IMG/VR virus record: IMGVR_UViG_3300046467_000885
Location: 1 to 23,587 of that record
Strand: one strand, 5' to 3'
Source: a virus
Length of the DNA stretch: 23,587 bases
Both the position numbers and the translations under genes were made by a program. This document shows, piece after piece, positions 1 through 7,829 of the stretch; the stretch's first letter is position 1, and the number at the start of each line of letters is the position of its first letter. Below the pieces are notes generated by a model, which worked only from the letters and a program-made list of their open reading frames with translations, was not told the DNA's origin and did not search any database.

Positions 1-1882
1 CAGTTATCAGCGTTACATCGTCACCAAATACAGCATCTAAAACTACGCTCAATCCACCATCTGTTTGAAGTGAGCCATCAGTTGTTGAAGTTGCGTTAGT
101 TGTGTCCTCAGTCTTGATAATTCCACCCGCAGCAATAGCACCGAAGCCTGAAGTTATCGAGCCTGTATCTAATGCTCCTGTTGTAACTATGGAACCAGAA
201 CCTGCTGCTGCACTTGCACCTATGTCTGACAGAACTTCTGCTGCGCTACGCCCGACTACTGTCGTACCATCTATCTTTAGGAAATCAGAATTAGCTACTC
301 CTGAAGCAAACTGTGCAACGTCGTACTGAGAGATACCAGTAGCTACTTGCAGTTCACCACTAGCAAACTCCAGTCCACCGTTAGCAACCAGATCAACAGC
401 TACAGCATCGGCAGCTACATCAATACCATCTCCACCAATTACATTGAGAGTGGCATCGCCTGTCGTAGCACCACCAGTCATACCCGCACCAGCTACAACG
501 CTGGTAATGTCACCCACCGTTGAATCAGCCCAATCAAAATCATTACCATCGGTCATCGTAAGAACTTGGTTGGCAGTACCTGACGCTAGTACGGCAGGGT
601 TACCGCTGGCATCTCCGTAAATTATCTTGCCTCTTGCTATGCCAGCCATCTTAGCTAGGGTCACAGCATTATCTGCGATAGTTCCTGCTCCGGTTACATT
701 TCCTGCTCCAGTAAAAGATGCTGAAGTCCAAGTTACATCTCCGGTCATAGCAATAGTTCGACCCGTTGCTAAGGCTGTAGCCGTGTCAGCGTTACCTGTA
801 AGCGCGCCAGTGACATTGCCTTCCAAAGTTGCGACTAACGTTCCTACCGCATACCCAGTTCCACTGGTATTAACTGCTGTTGCAGAGGGGGCAGCCTGAT
901 TGTCTTTGAATAATTTCCACTTGCCAGAATCATTTGCATCTCTGAATAGTCCGGCATATAAATCCTGTGAACCTGATGTGTCGTATAGCCCGTAGAAACC
1001 AATGTCGAACGTGTCAGCACCAGCGTTGCCTGTAGCTAAAGCGATCAAAGGGTCTTCAACAGTTAGCGTAGCGGTGTTAACAGTTATCGTATCTCCGCTA
1101 ACAGTTAGATCGCCTGTGACTGTTACGTCAGCAGCAAGCGACAAACCTGATGCGTCAGTGATAACACCATCAGTTATGACTGTGGCTCCGATAGTGAAAT
1201 CAGTTGTGGCATCAATGGTCGTGCCTTTTATAGTCGAGTGACCAGTAGCACCAACAGTTGTACCGTCTATAGTTCCACCGTTAATGTCGATGGTAGTTAC
1301 GATGCCCATGTCGGCAACTGTGCGACCTGCGTTAGTCCAGTTGCTTGCCATAGAGGAAAGCGAAAGCGCGCCAATGCTTGTTGCGCCTGTGATGGTTAGG
1401 GTTGAGCCATCTGAAGATATGTACTCGCCACCCCTGTCGTAGAAGTAAAGCTTGTCTACTATTCTTACGTCACCGTCTAGAACATCTAATGATGTTGCGC
1501 CATTCTTACCCGTTATCTGTAGCACCTCGTCGGCTGCGACCCAAGTAAGACCATCACCTGATGAATCAGCAGAGTACAAAGCAAAGTTAAAACCAGCAGC
1601 GTCTTCACCAACAGTTAGTGTTCCCGTAACCGTCATGTCGGTGAGGTTTACTTTGTCACCAGCTTTAAGCCACCGATGGTTAGTCCCATAGGTAATCTTG
1701 ACATCCATCGGGATATGGCTTGCGTCTGTCGTAGTGATAGCCCATTTACCGTTGGAGTCAGTAGTAGTTGAAGCCTCCGCAACTGCTGTTGCATTATCGG
1801 CACTCTCGTAGCCCTGAACAGTTGCACCAGCAATGGCATTGCCAGAGTTGTCGTATACAAATCCTTGTAACGTCATTCCCAT
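1..1882 (-). CDS. Tail fibre-like structural protein, N-terminal part (runs off left edge)
   Basis: An open frame of 627 complete codons runs from ATG at 1882 (a second ATG lies at 1876) to the window edge with no stop, so the C-terminus is missing. The first ~65 residues (MGMTLQGFVYDNSGNAIAGA onward) look like a carboxypeptidase-regulatory or transthyretin-like Ig domain, a common N-terminal module of phage fibres. After that comes low-complexity beta-rich sequence full of G, T, D, A and V with recurring phrases such as GDVTVTGDLTVSGDT and ATGRTIAMTGDVTWT, typical of trimeric beta-helical fibre shafts. It follows the nuclease-like gene by 6 bases and is the last late gene visible. A GGTAGGT stretch precedes the ATG. 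The role, host attachment at the outer tail, is inferred from composition and position. The receptor-binding tip lies outside the window. Confidence 0.8.
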   Translation of the reverse strand, partial: MGMTLQGFVYDNSGNAIAGATVQGYESADNATAVAEASTTTDSNGKWAITTTDASHIPMDVKITYGTNHRWLKAGDKVNLTDMTVTGTLTVGEDAAGFNFALYSADSSGDGLTWVAADEVLQITGKNGATSLDVLDGDVRIVDKLYFYDRGGEYISSDGSTLTITGATSIGALSLSSMASNWTNAGRTVADMGIVTTIDINGGTIDGTTVGATGHSTIKGTTIDATTDFTIGATVITDGVITDASGLSLAADVTVTGDLTVSGDTITVNTATLTVEDPLIALATGNAGADTFDIGFYGLYDTSGSQDLYAGLFRDANDSGKWKLFKDNQAAPSATAVNTSGTGYAVGTLVATLEGNVTGALTGNADTATALATGRTIAMTGDVTWTSASFTGAGNVTGAGTIADNAVTLAKMAGIARGKIIYGDASGNPAVLASGTANQVLTMTDGNDFDWADSTVGDITSVVAGAGMTGGATTGDATLNVIGGDGIDVAADAVAVDLVANGGLEFASGELQVATGISQYDVAQFASGVANSDFLKIDGTTVVGRSAAEVLSDIGASAAAGSGSIVTTGALDTGSITSGFGAIAAGGIIKTEDTTNATSTTDGSLQTDGGLSVVLDAVFGDDVTLIT

Positions 1883-1888
1883 AATTAC

Positions 1889-2287
1889 TTACCTACCAAA
1901 CCTTGATCGGTCTATGCCTACAAGCGCATCTCGAACAATCGACCTTGCGTTGTCTATTAAATCGTCTTCGTCAATAAATATTAAATTTATCCCTAGTGTC
2001 GCTAGATACTGCCTTGTGGAAATATCTGACTGCCTAACCGCTGCGCCTTTTTCGTAATGAAAAAAAACACCCTGTACGTTTATAGCTATATCAGGGGGAT
2101 TATAGATCATAAAGTCTATAACCCTTCCTCCCTTGTCTAGCCTTCCTCCTGCCAACTTGCTTTGATAATCAAAATCAACATTCGGTTTAAGCCCTAGTTT
2201 AAGCAATGCTTTCCAGCATAGATACTCAGGACCACTACCAGCCCACCAGTCCGGTACTGGTACAGCAGGAATTGACTGGTTTGTCAT
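1889..2287 (-). CDS. VSR/DUF559-like PD-(D/E)XK-fold protein with altered active site
   Basis: This is a 132-aa protein whose pattern fits the small VSR/DUF559 branch of the PD-(D/E)XK nucleases. E21 (GSGPEYL) opens the first helix, D58 lies in GRVIDFMIY, the next strand reads INVQGVFFHY (residues 69-78), and it ends with ISTRQYLATLGINLIFIDEDDL, like the usual R-D-x-Y-L-x-x-L-G-Y-x-V-x-R-x-x-x-x-D-L helix and strand. In an active enzyme the D58 partner motif would be E-x-K. Here the aligned residues are N70-V71-Q72, so catalysis may be lost or altered. Its ATG overlaps the TAA of the upstream tail gene (TAATG), so translation is coupled, and it sits between two tail genes. It could be a free-standing homing-type nuclease, a DNA-handling virion protein, or a fold reused structurally. 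The fold call is moderate and the function is unknown. Confidence 0.55.
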   Translation of the reverse strand: MTNQSIPAVPVPDWWAGSGPEYLCWKALLKLGLKPNVDFDYQSKLAGGRLDKGGRVIDFMIYNPPDIAINVQGVFFHYEKGAAVRQSDISTRQYLATLGINLIFIDEDDLIDNARSIVRDALVGIDRSRFGR

Positions 2288-4176
2288 TACGTTTCCACCA
2301 GTTGAACCTGAATCTGCCCTCTCTCGTCTAGCCCTGTAAATTCAAACCCAGAAGCAGCTACAAGGTCAACGTAATACGTTCGGTCAGTATCGCTGTCCTT
2401 ATAGGTAAAAGGAACAAGTGTGTTTGTGTTAATAACAGTTGTTATGTTATCTAATATCTGTTTAGGAGAGCTGCCCCTAAAGCTCTTGGCTGCATCAATC
2501 GTTACTGAAAAGCCATACTTAGGTGGAATCTTTTCTCTCCATCTAAGTTCTATTAAATTTAAGTCCGGGCTAGTAGCAGACGTATTACTAGCAAGCGTTA
2601 CTTTAAATTTAATAGCCGAGAACTCAACTCCAACGCCAGAGGCAAAGTCGTAAGACGTAGTTCCGTTAGTTGTAATTGTTCCAAGGGATGTATACGACTC
2701 AGCAAAATTTACTGCGTAAGATATTTGTACCGTGACATTGCTAGAACAGCTTGACGTAATTGCTCGTAAAGCAATTGCAGTCTTGTTACCTGCTGCATCT
2801 CCACCGTCAAACCAAGGGGTTTCTAGTATTCCCCCACCAATGTCGTACTCAAAACCTGTAGTTTGCTCAGGGTTTATTACATCAGGAGATAACTCAATCC
2901 AGTACAGGTCTCTGCCAACTCCGAACCACATGCGGTATTCGTTGTAAGCAAAGCCTACGTGCGAAGCAGTAAGCCCTGTGCTGTTGCCACCAACCCACTT
3001 TACTTCCCAAGCTGTGTCGTTAAATCCAAGAACAGCCGAAGCACCTGTACCAGAAACAACTGTAGAAGACCCGCCAAAGCCTGATGACTGTCTACCTGTT
3101 GCAAAGACTGAATAAGCGACAGATGTGTCTGCATTTACAAACGCAATTAAGTCATTGTGCGTTCCGATAAGTTTAATAACTTGCCCTGCATAAGCCTCAG
3201 GGATACCGTGGTCTCTGTCGAACCCGACAAGGCTTACTACTGCTGTGTTAGAGCCAGTCTGGTACTTATAGATAGCGTTGCCAGCAGGGAAGTACACAGC
3301 ATCTCGCCATACAACTGTTCCTGAGCCACTTCTTACATGGAACGGCAGCCGAAGCTCCGTGGCTTCCCACCTGTTGTTGGTTTCATCAAAAGCCCAAAGC
3401 CCTACCTTTGTACCTGCATAAATAATTGGGCTACCACTTGCGTCCCGGTAAACAAACAGGGACGTAACATAATCATTTGGAAGCGGTAACGCACCTTTTA
3501 ATGTAGGGTTGGCAGTTGGTCCAGAAGCCCATTGCTTTAGAACTCCTTCTTGATCTATGCCCCATAGTTGACCATGCCAGATAGTAAAGTAATCGACTTT
3601 TCTACTAGCCCCTGCACTAGCGTTTTTATCTGTAAACGAAGCACCATCAACCGTGTAGGTATAGCCTGAGTTACCCCTAGCAAAAATTAGGTAGGTTGCA
3701 TCCCCATCTTTAAAAACAATTGTTTCGTCGGTAGGGTCGGTCAGGGTAGCTAACTCAGAACTCCAAGCGTCGCTGGCGTTGTTGTAGCTGTAAACTCTGC
3801 TATCAGAATTTACGGTATATATTGAGGTACTGCCTCCAACTGTAAATTCAGTAACTGCCCTAATAAAACCAGTACTAGAGTTGGACGCAACAGCGTTAGG
3901 TTTTCTTGGTAAAAGAAGATGCCCTTTAAACCTAGTCTGACAAGTAGACCACCATGCCCTGTCTGCTGAGCCTGAATCTAGCCCTCTGTTCCAGCCTATG
4001 CCGCCACGGAAGTCGTTCTGGGTAAGTATGGAGGCTCTAGGGTCTGCACCACGCTGTGTGTCACCGATGGTAAACCGTGGAGCAGCGATACTTACAAGTG
4101 TCTTTCGTACAGGACCACTGATCTTGTATCTTTCAGAGTTAAGAAGAATTTCACTTGTGCCAACAACAGATGCCAT
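2287..4176 (-). CDS. Large beta-rich tail protein, propeller-like
   Basis: This 629-aa protein starts at ATG 4176, which overlaps the upstream stop as TAATG. Residues ~100-450 contain repeated short beta segments with Y, W and G at regular spacing (IYTVNSDSRVYSYNN, DATYLIFARGNSGYTYTVDG, IWHGQLWGIDQEGVLKQW, IIYAGTKVGLWAFDETNNRW). This suggests a beta-propeller. Residues ~450-545 look like a beta-sandwich, and the last ~80 residues (PPKYGFSVTIDAAKSFRGSS onward) form a separate small domain. No enzyme motif is seen. Position between the connector and the fibre suggests a tail tube, nozzle or hub protein, as in short-tailed phages. That role is inferred from order and architecture, because I do not recognise the exact family. 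Confidence 0.65.
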   Translation of the reverse strand: MASVVGTSEILLNSERYKISGPVRKTLVSIAAPRFTIGDTQRGADPRASILTQNDFRGGIGWNRGLDSGSADRAWWSTCQTRFKGHLLLPRKPNAVASNSSTGFIRAVTEFTVGGSTSIYTVNSDSRVYSYNNASDAWSSELATLTDPTDETIVFKDGDATYLIFARGNSGYTYTVDGASFTDKNASAGASRKVDYFTIWHGQLWGIDQEGVLKQWASGPTANPTLKGALPLPNDYVTSLFVYRDASGSPIIYAGTKVGLWAFDETNNRWEATELRLPFHVRSGSGTVVWRDAVYFPAGNAIYKYQTGSNTAVVSLVGFDRDHGIPEAYAGQVIKLIGTHNDLIAFVNADTSVAYSVFATGRQSSGFGGSSTVVSGTGASAVLGFNDTAWEVKWVGGNSTGLTASHVGFAYNEYRMWFGVGRDLYWIELSPDVINPEQTTGFEYDIGGGILETPWFDGGDAAGNKTAIALRAITSSCSSNVTVQISYAVNFAESYTSLGTITTNGTTSYDFASGVGVEFSAIKFKVTLASNTSATSPDLNLIELRWREKIPPKYGFSVTIDAAKSFRGSSPKQILDNITTVINTNTLVPFTYKDSDTDRTYYVDLVAASGFEFTGLDERGQIQVQLVET

Positions 4177-5432
4177 TAGTCCACCATCTTTGTTCCCGGC
4201 TTAATTGCCGGAAGTGATCGTTCTGCTTGAGCAGCAACACCTTCAAAGAAAGCAGCTCTTCTGTCGTTGTCATCAGGGTCAGTTGTCCTGCCCCTAGCCA
4301 AAGAAAACAAAGCCCTGCTTGTAGCTCTTGCAACTACCAAGTCTGGGTCTGTCTCGCAAACTGTTGCATCAGCCGACAGTAGGACTGGCAGCCTGTAACC
4401 AGAAAGCCTGACTAAGTTGTAGCCAACCTTTCCTCTTGCTGGCTCCGTTAAAAATAACTTGCGTGATTCTTTGTCTACTCTGTAGTTCCCTCCCCAAAGG
4501 CGGGTATACGTTGCAGACTGAGAATCGACAGATTTTATGTCGTTAACCCACACGTACCTAGTGCTAGTTCCTTGCACATAATTAATGCCAACAGATGTTA
4601 TAGCTGTGTCTGTTTCAGGACTAGCAAGGCTTACTCGCATGTACGTCCATGTGCGAGCGGTAGCTGCCGGGATGTTAATAGTTTCTTTAGCAGAACCTAG
4701 GGCAGATGCGCTGCTTAAAACAATAGTTAAGTCACCAGCAGCGTGGGTTACAGAAGACTTAAACCAGAACTCAAGGGTGTCGTGCTTTGCTAGGTTTAAA
4801 GCACTAATGTCTTTGTATCCAACCGTACCTGCTGAAACACTAGATAAATAAAAACTACTAGAAGCACCGTGAGCTTTAAAGTCTTCTGAGTCAGTAGATG
4901 CGGTTACACCTGAAAGACTAGTAGTCCAAGTTGTGTTGGCTGAGTCAACTTTCTTTCCATCAAACGAAGTCCGGTAGTCAACAGAATAAACTGCCACCAT
5001 GTTTGAAGGAATGTCGTGTCTTGAATCAAGCCGTTGCCCGTGATTCGACTCATCTTCTTCTGAGACTAGCCCTCTAGGAGTTCTCTGAATAATCGCTTGG
5101 TTAATAAACTCATGGATTCGTTCAGGTGGGTACTCAGCGCGCCAGTACTCGTAGGTGTCTGAGGAAGCTGTAGAGGCTGTAGCTGCTGGCTTAAAGGTAA
5201 ATGTGCCAGATGAGCTTGCGTAGTCTGTAACACGACGGATAAGACCATCGTTAGTACCAGAGGTGAATACAATCCAACCACCGTTGAACTCGTCATCTCC
5301 ACCTATGTAGTTAGCGTCAACAAGAGTTGTCGTGCTGCCGTTGCCAGTTGCCGAACTTGCGGGGGACTGGTCTAAGTTTGCCGCAATAGATCGCCTAAGT
5401 TGCTCTCTAGTTCTGCTTTGAAATGCAGCCAC
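4176..5432 (-). CDS. Probable head-tail connector/adaptor with beta-sandwich insertion
   Basis: This 418-aa protein starts at GTG 5432 with an AGGTAA-type ribosome site six bases before the GTG. The N-terminus (FQSRTREQLRRSIAANL) and the helical C-terminus (ATSRALFSLARGRTTDPDDN onward) would suit a helical adaptor bound to the portal. Residues ~20-95 are beta-rich (GGDDEFNGGWIVFTSGTNDG). Residues ~170-300 resemble a carbohydrate-binding or laminin-G-type jelly roll (DTLEFWFKSSV, AGDLTIVLSSAS, WTYMRVSLASPETDTAITSV, TRYVWVNDIKSV). An adaptor carrying a lectin-like insert on its outer surface is the simplest reading. It could instead be a whisker or collar protein. The downstream tail gene overlaps it by one base, so the two are coupled. 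Confidence 0.5.
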   Translation of the reverse strand: MAAFQSRTREQLRRSIAANLDQSPASSATGNGSTTTLVDANYIGGDDEFNGGWIVFTSGTNDGLIRRVTDYASSSGTFTFKPAATASTASSDTYEYWRAEYPPERIHEFINQAIIQRTPRGLVSEEDESNHGQRLDSRHDIPSNMVAVYSVDYRTSFDGKKVDSANTTWTTSLSGVTASTDSEDFKAHGASSSFYLSSVSAGTVGYKDISALNLAKHDTLEFWFKSSVTHAAGDLTIVLSSASALGSAKETINIPAATARTWTYMRVSLASPETDTAITSVGINYVQGTSTRYVWVNDIKSVDSQSATYTRLWGGNYRVDKESRKLFLTEPARGKVGYNLVRLSGYRLPVLLSADATVCETDPDLVVARATSRALFSLARGRTTDPDDNDRRAAFFEGVAAQAERSLPAIKPGTKMVD

Positions 5433-5439
5433 GAATTAC

Positions 5440-5781
5440 CTACTTGCTAGCTCTACGCTTTCTTCGCCAGTCAGATAAAGATTTCAGACCACCTTTTAGG
5501 TCATCTAGTTTTTCTTTACTAACCGGATGGGTTGATTGCTGCTTTGCAAAAGCTTTTACTTCTTGCTCCGCAACTTCTCGTTCTTTATGAAGGAGTTCTT
5601 CTAACTGATGACCTTCAAGTCTTGATGCACCGGGAATGTAAACACTTTTTCCATACCCGACATCAAAGGTTTCTTCGGACGGTTGCCCGATCACACGTTC
5701 AACATCTCTAGAGAGGTTAACCTGACGATGCCCAGCTTTTCTGCCTGCGGACACAGGCAGCCATATTTGTTGCTTCGCCAA
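5440..5781 (-). CDS. Small basic late protein, unknown function
   Basis: This is a 113-aa protein. The start is TTG at 5781, supported by an AGAGGGGG ribosome site five bases upstream. The N-terminal half (IWLPVSAGRKAGHRQVNLSR) looks globular. Residues ~55-85 are highly charged and probably a helix or short coiled coil (LEELLHKEREVAEQEVKAF). The end is strongly basic (SDWRRKRRASK). It lies 18 bases below the probable decoration gene and 7 bases above the connector gene, so it is probably a minor head or head-completion protein. I do not recognise a family. Confidence 0.6.
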   Translation of the reverse strand: MAKQQIWLPVSAGRKAGHRQVNLSRDVERVIGQPSEETFDVGYGKSVYIPGASRLEGHQLEELLHKEREVAEQEVKAFAKQQSTHPVSKEKLDDLKGGLKSLSDWRRKRRASK

Positions 5782-5799
5782 GTTAACCCCCTCTAAAAA

Positions 5800-6555
5800 T
5801 TAGTCGCGAATTGCGAGCATGACCCAGCCGTATTCGGTGTCTACTGAAACAACACCCATAGAAGTACCAATAGGTCTTGTGTCTTCTTCGCTAGAAACGT
5901 CCCAAAGGTCAGCAGCACCGGATTCACCCGAAGCTTGACTTGTACCAATTGCGTCACCAACTACGTAAGTCGCTGCACCAGACAGAACAGCAGCAGGACC
6001 AGCAGTTTGTACCCAACAGAAGTAATCTGCGGTTACAGGAATGGTAGTTACACCTAATGCTCCGGTAGTCATAGTACCGTCACCGTCAATGATTTTTACA
6101 TCCTTGTAAGGGCTGTACATCAAACCGAATTGTGTGCCAGTAGTAAAAGCAGTTCTAATACCATCTGACTCATCAAGCGTTATTTCACAACCTGCTGCGC
6201 TAGAGACTGCGGTATTAGATTTAACCCTATATACCTCGCCCTGACCAGCAACGTCGTTGACGAAAAGATAACCGTCTTTGTACTGGTCTTTAGTTACAGT
6301 AAGGGAAGTTGTTGTCGTTACTGTAGTTGACCCTGCTGCTAACGCAGCAGTAGCTAGGTCGCCATCATGTGCTCCAACAGCAGCGATGCCATCTACTATC
6401 TGACCAGCAGTAGTAATAGCTGCATTACTGTTTTCTGCGTAGTAAAAGACTCGTCCGTCAGGCAATACTGCCCTTGTGCCAAGCTTTTGCTTCTGAGAAG
6501 AAGTCTCTACTTTTTCCTGTCCGTATCCCAAATGAATGGTTAGCGGAAATGCCAT
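5800..6555 (-). CDS. Probable capsid decoration or minor head protein
   Basis: This 251-aa protein is rich in beta-formers, Ala, Thr, Gly and Val. Its N-terminus, ending in KLGTRAVLPDGRVFYYAENS, resembles proteins encoded just after the capsid gene in environmental tailed phages, where they are usually labelled minor head or decoration proteins. The middle (~90-200) alternates short beta strands and turns (YLFVNDVAGQGEVYRVKSN, ALGVTTIPVTADYFCWVQT). No catalytic motif is seen. ATG 6555 has an AGGAGGG site six bases upstream that can partly pair with an upstream AACCCT. The position, two genes after the major capsid gene, supports a head role. The role is inferred and no exact family is recognised. 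Confidence 0.55.
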   Translation of the reverse strand: MAFPLTIHLGYGQEKVETSSQKQKLGTRAVLPDGRVFYYAENSNAAITTAGQIVDGIAAVGAHDGDLATAALAAGSTTVTTTTSLTVTKDQYKDGYLFVNDVAGQGEVYRVKSNTAVSSAAGCEITLDESDGIRTAFTTGTQFGLMYSPYKDVKIIDGDGTMTTGALGVTTIPVTADYFCWVQTAGPAAVLSGAATYVVGDAIGTSQASGESGAADLWDVSSEEDTRPIGTSMGVVSVDTEYGWVMLAIRD

Positions 6556-6577
6556 ATCAAACCCTCCTAAAGGGTTA
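6556..6577 (-). promoter_or_regulatory. Ribosome-site hairpin before the decoration gene
   Basis: On the minus-strand RNA, AACCCT (6576-6571) can pair with AGGGTT (6565-6560) across a five-base loop. The Shine-Dalgarno AGGAGGG (6568-6562) is split between loop and stem, six bases before ATG 6555. This could lower initiation on this gene until opened. Seen by eye only. Confidence 0.35.
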
Positions 6578-6634
6578 AGTTTTGAGCAGGTTCTAAGCCC
6601 TGCGATAGTCCGATGTTAAAGGCTCGGTCTATCT

Positions 6635-6916
6635 TTACACCTTTTTTCTAGGTCGCCCTCGTTTTTTCTTAACAGGGGCAACATCCTCTAGCTTACCTGA
6701 AGCAACAGCTTCGGAGAAGCTTTCAACCTTCTCTTCCGCTGGTACTTCAGGGTCAGGGGGACTTTGAACAAAGCCTCTACTTAAGTATTTTTGAAGAAAA
6801 GACTTAGGCAAGTTGGGACATTCAACCCATTTACCGTAACTTTTCTCGTACTTCCATAGAGAAATTTTTTCAGCTCCCCCTACAGACATTTCAATCCTAC
6901 TTTTTTTAGAAACCAT
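6635..6916 (-). CDS. Small protein with C-terminal AT-hook-like tail
   Basis: This 93-aa protein directly follows the capsid gene. Start ATG 6916 has an AAGGGGA site upstream. Residues 1-50 are basic and aromatic (KISLWKYEKSYGKWVECPN, FLQKYLSRGFVQS), the middle is acidic (VPAEEKVESFSEAVASGKLE), and it ends KKKRGRPRKKV. The RGRP core flanked by lysines is the classical AT-hook that inserts into the minor groove of AT-rich DNA. In a head gene cluster this could bind packaged DNA inside the capsid or help nucleoid formation after injection. Only the motif is seen. Binding is inferred, and a simple basic tail without specificity is possible. Confidence 0.6.
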   Translation of the reverse strand: MVSKKSRIEMSVGGAEKISLWKYEKSYGKWVECPNLPKSFLQKYLSRGFVQSPPDPEVPAEEKVESFSEAVASGKLEDVAPVKKKRGRPRKKV

Positions 6917-6942
6917 TATTCAAAGTCCCCTTGAATTATTTG

Positions 6943-7818
6943 TTAGCTAGTTGCGTCAGCAGACGGATTCGGCTTGTCGTAGAGCAAAGCTGCTCCCTTA
7001 GTGTCATCAACTTCAAAGACTGCATAGTCTTCAGTAACAACAACCTCGTATGCACGAAGCGATGCATCCCGCTCACGCTCTTCTGAACGACCACTTGCGG
7101 ACAAGTGACCCATAGCTGTCCTGTCGGCAATAACACCGTAACCGGAGTCATTAGAGTTATTGGTGATGTTTCCATCTTCAAAGATTGGAACACCAGAAAT
7201 CTTAATGCCTGACCAGAAATCCTTGACTGCTGGCTTGTTGAAAGCATCTGGCAGAGGGTATGTAGCAAGCGTGTTGCCCACATCAGTTGCTAGTTTCCAA
7301 ACAGCGTTAGGGTGGTGAACGATAAAAAGATCGTTACCAAACTTATCTGCTTTGGCGTTAGCAATTACACCAGATACGTTAGCAAGGTTAAACAGAGCAT
7401 TGTCTGCACCAATTGCTGTCCCGCCGTTAAGCGATGGAAACAGAGCAATGATGTCTGTGTCCTTCTTACGAGCCATTGCATCACCCATCTGGCGACCAAT
7501 GATCTTGTAAACGTCTTCGTTGTTCTGTCGAAGAAGGGTGTCAGTAACGATTACCTTGAGTCCAACTTCAGCAGTAGTTGCTGTAATAGTTGAAACATCA
7601 ATGTCTTCGCTATCAATCATGTCCTGACCTTCGGCAAGGTCTTCCGCAGTCATCGTAGCGACCTTAGGGATTTCGAGTTTGTACTCACCCTTGCCAAGGT
7701 TGAACTTTTCAATAAGCCCAACCATCGGAGCGTTATGCTCCTCTGTGTACCGTGCTTGTGCAAGCATGATACGAGACATATTCTGGAGATTTCCAGAAGT
7801 AGTCGTTTGTATTGCCAT
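6943..7818 (-). CDS. Major capsid protein, HK97 fold
   Basis: This 291-aa protein starts at ATG 7818 with GAGGT upstream. The N-terminal helix region (NMSRIMLAQARYTEEHNAPM) leads into a strand (EYKLEIPKVATMTAEDLAEG), then the long spine helix (VTDTLLRQNNEDVYKIIGRQ and onward). The A-domain has FIVHHPNAVWKLATDV, and the closing strands include SGIKISGVPIFEDG and RAYEVVVTEDYAVFEVDD. This order is characteristic of HK97-type capsid proteins. The length is typical. The gene follows the scaffold gene by 11 bases, which is the expected arrangement. No N-terminal cleaved delta domain is apparent, consistent with a separate scaffold protein. Confidence 0.85.
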   Translation of the reverse strand: MAIQTTTSGNLQNMSRIMLAQARYTEEHNAPMVGLIEKFNLGKGEYKLEIPKVATMTAEDLAEGQDMIDSEDIDVSTITATTAEVGLKVIVTDTLLRQNNEDVYKIIGRQMGDAMARKKDTDIIALFPSLNGGTAIGADNALFNLANVSGVIANAKADKFGNDLFIVHHPNAVWKLATDVGNTLATYPLPDAFNKPAVKDFWSGIKISGVPIFEDGNITNNSNDSGYGVIADRTAMGHLSASGRSEERERDASLRAYEVVVTEDYAVFEVDDTKGAALLYDKPNPSADATS

Positions 7819-7829
7819 CTTAATTTACC

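Noticed and set aside
1-1882. Plus-strand open frames opposite the fibre gene
   Set aside because: They are shadows of the long uninterrupted minus-strand frame, with Val/Pro/Ala-rich products and no ribosome sites.
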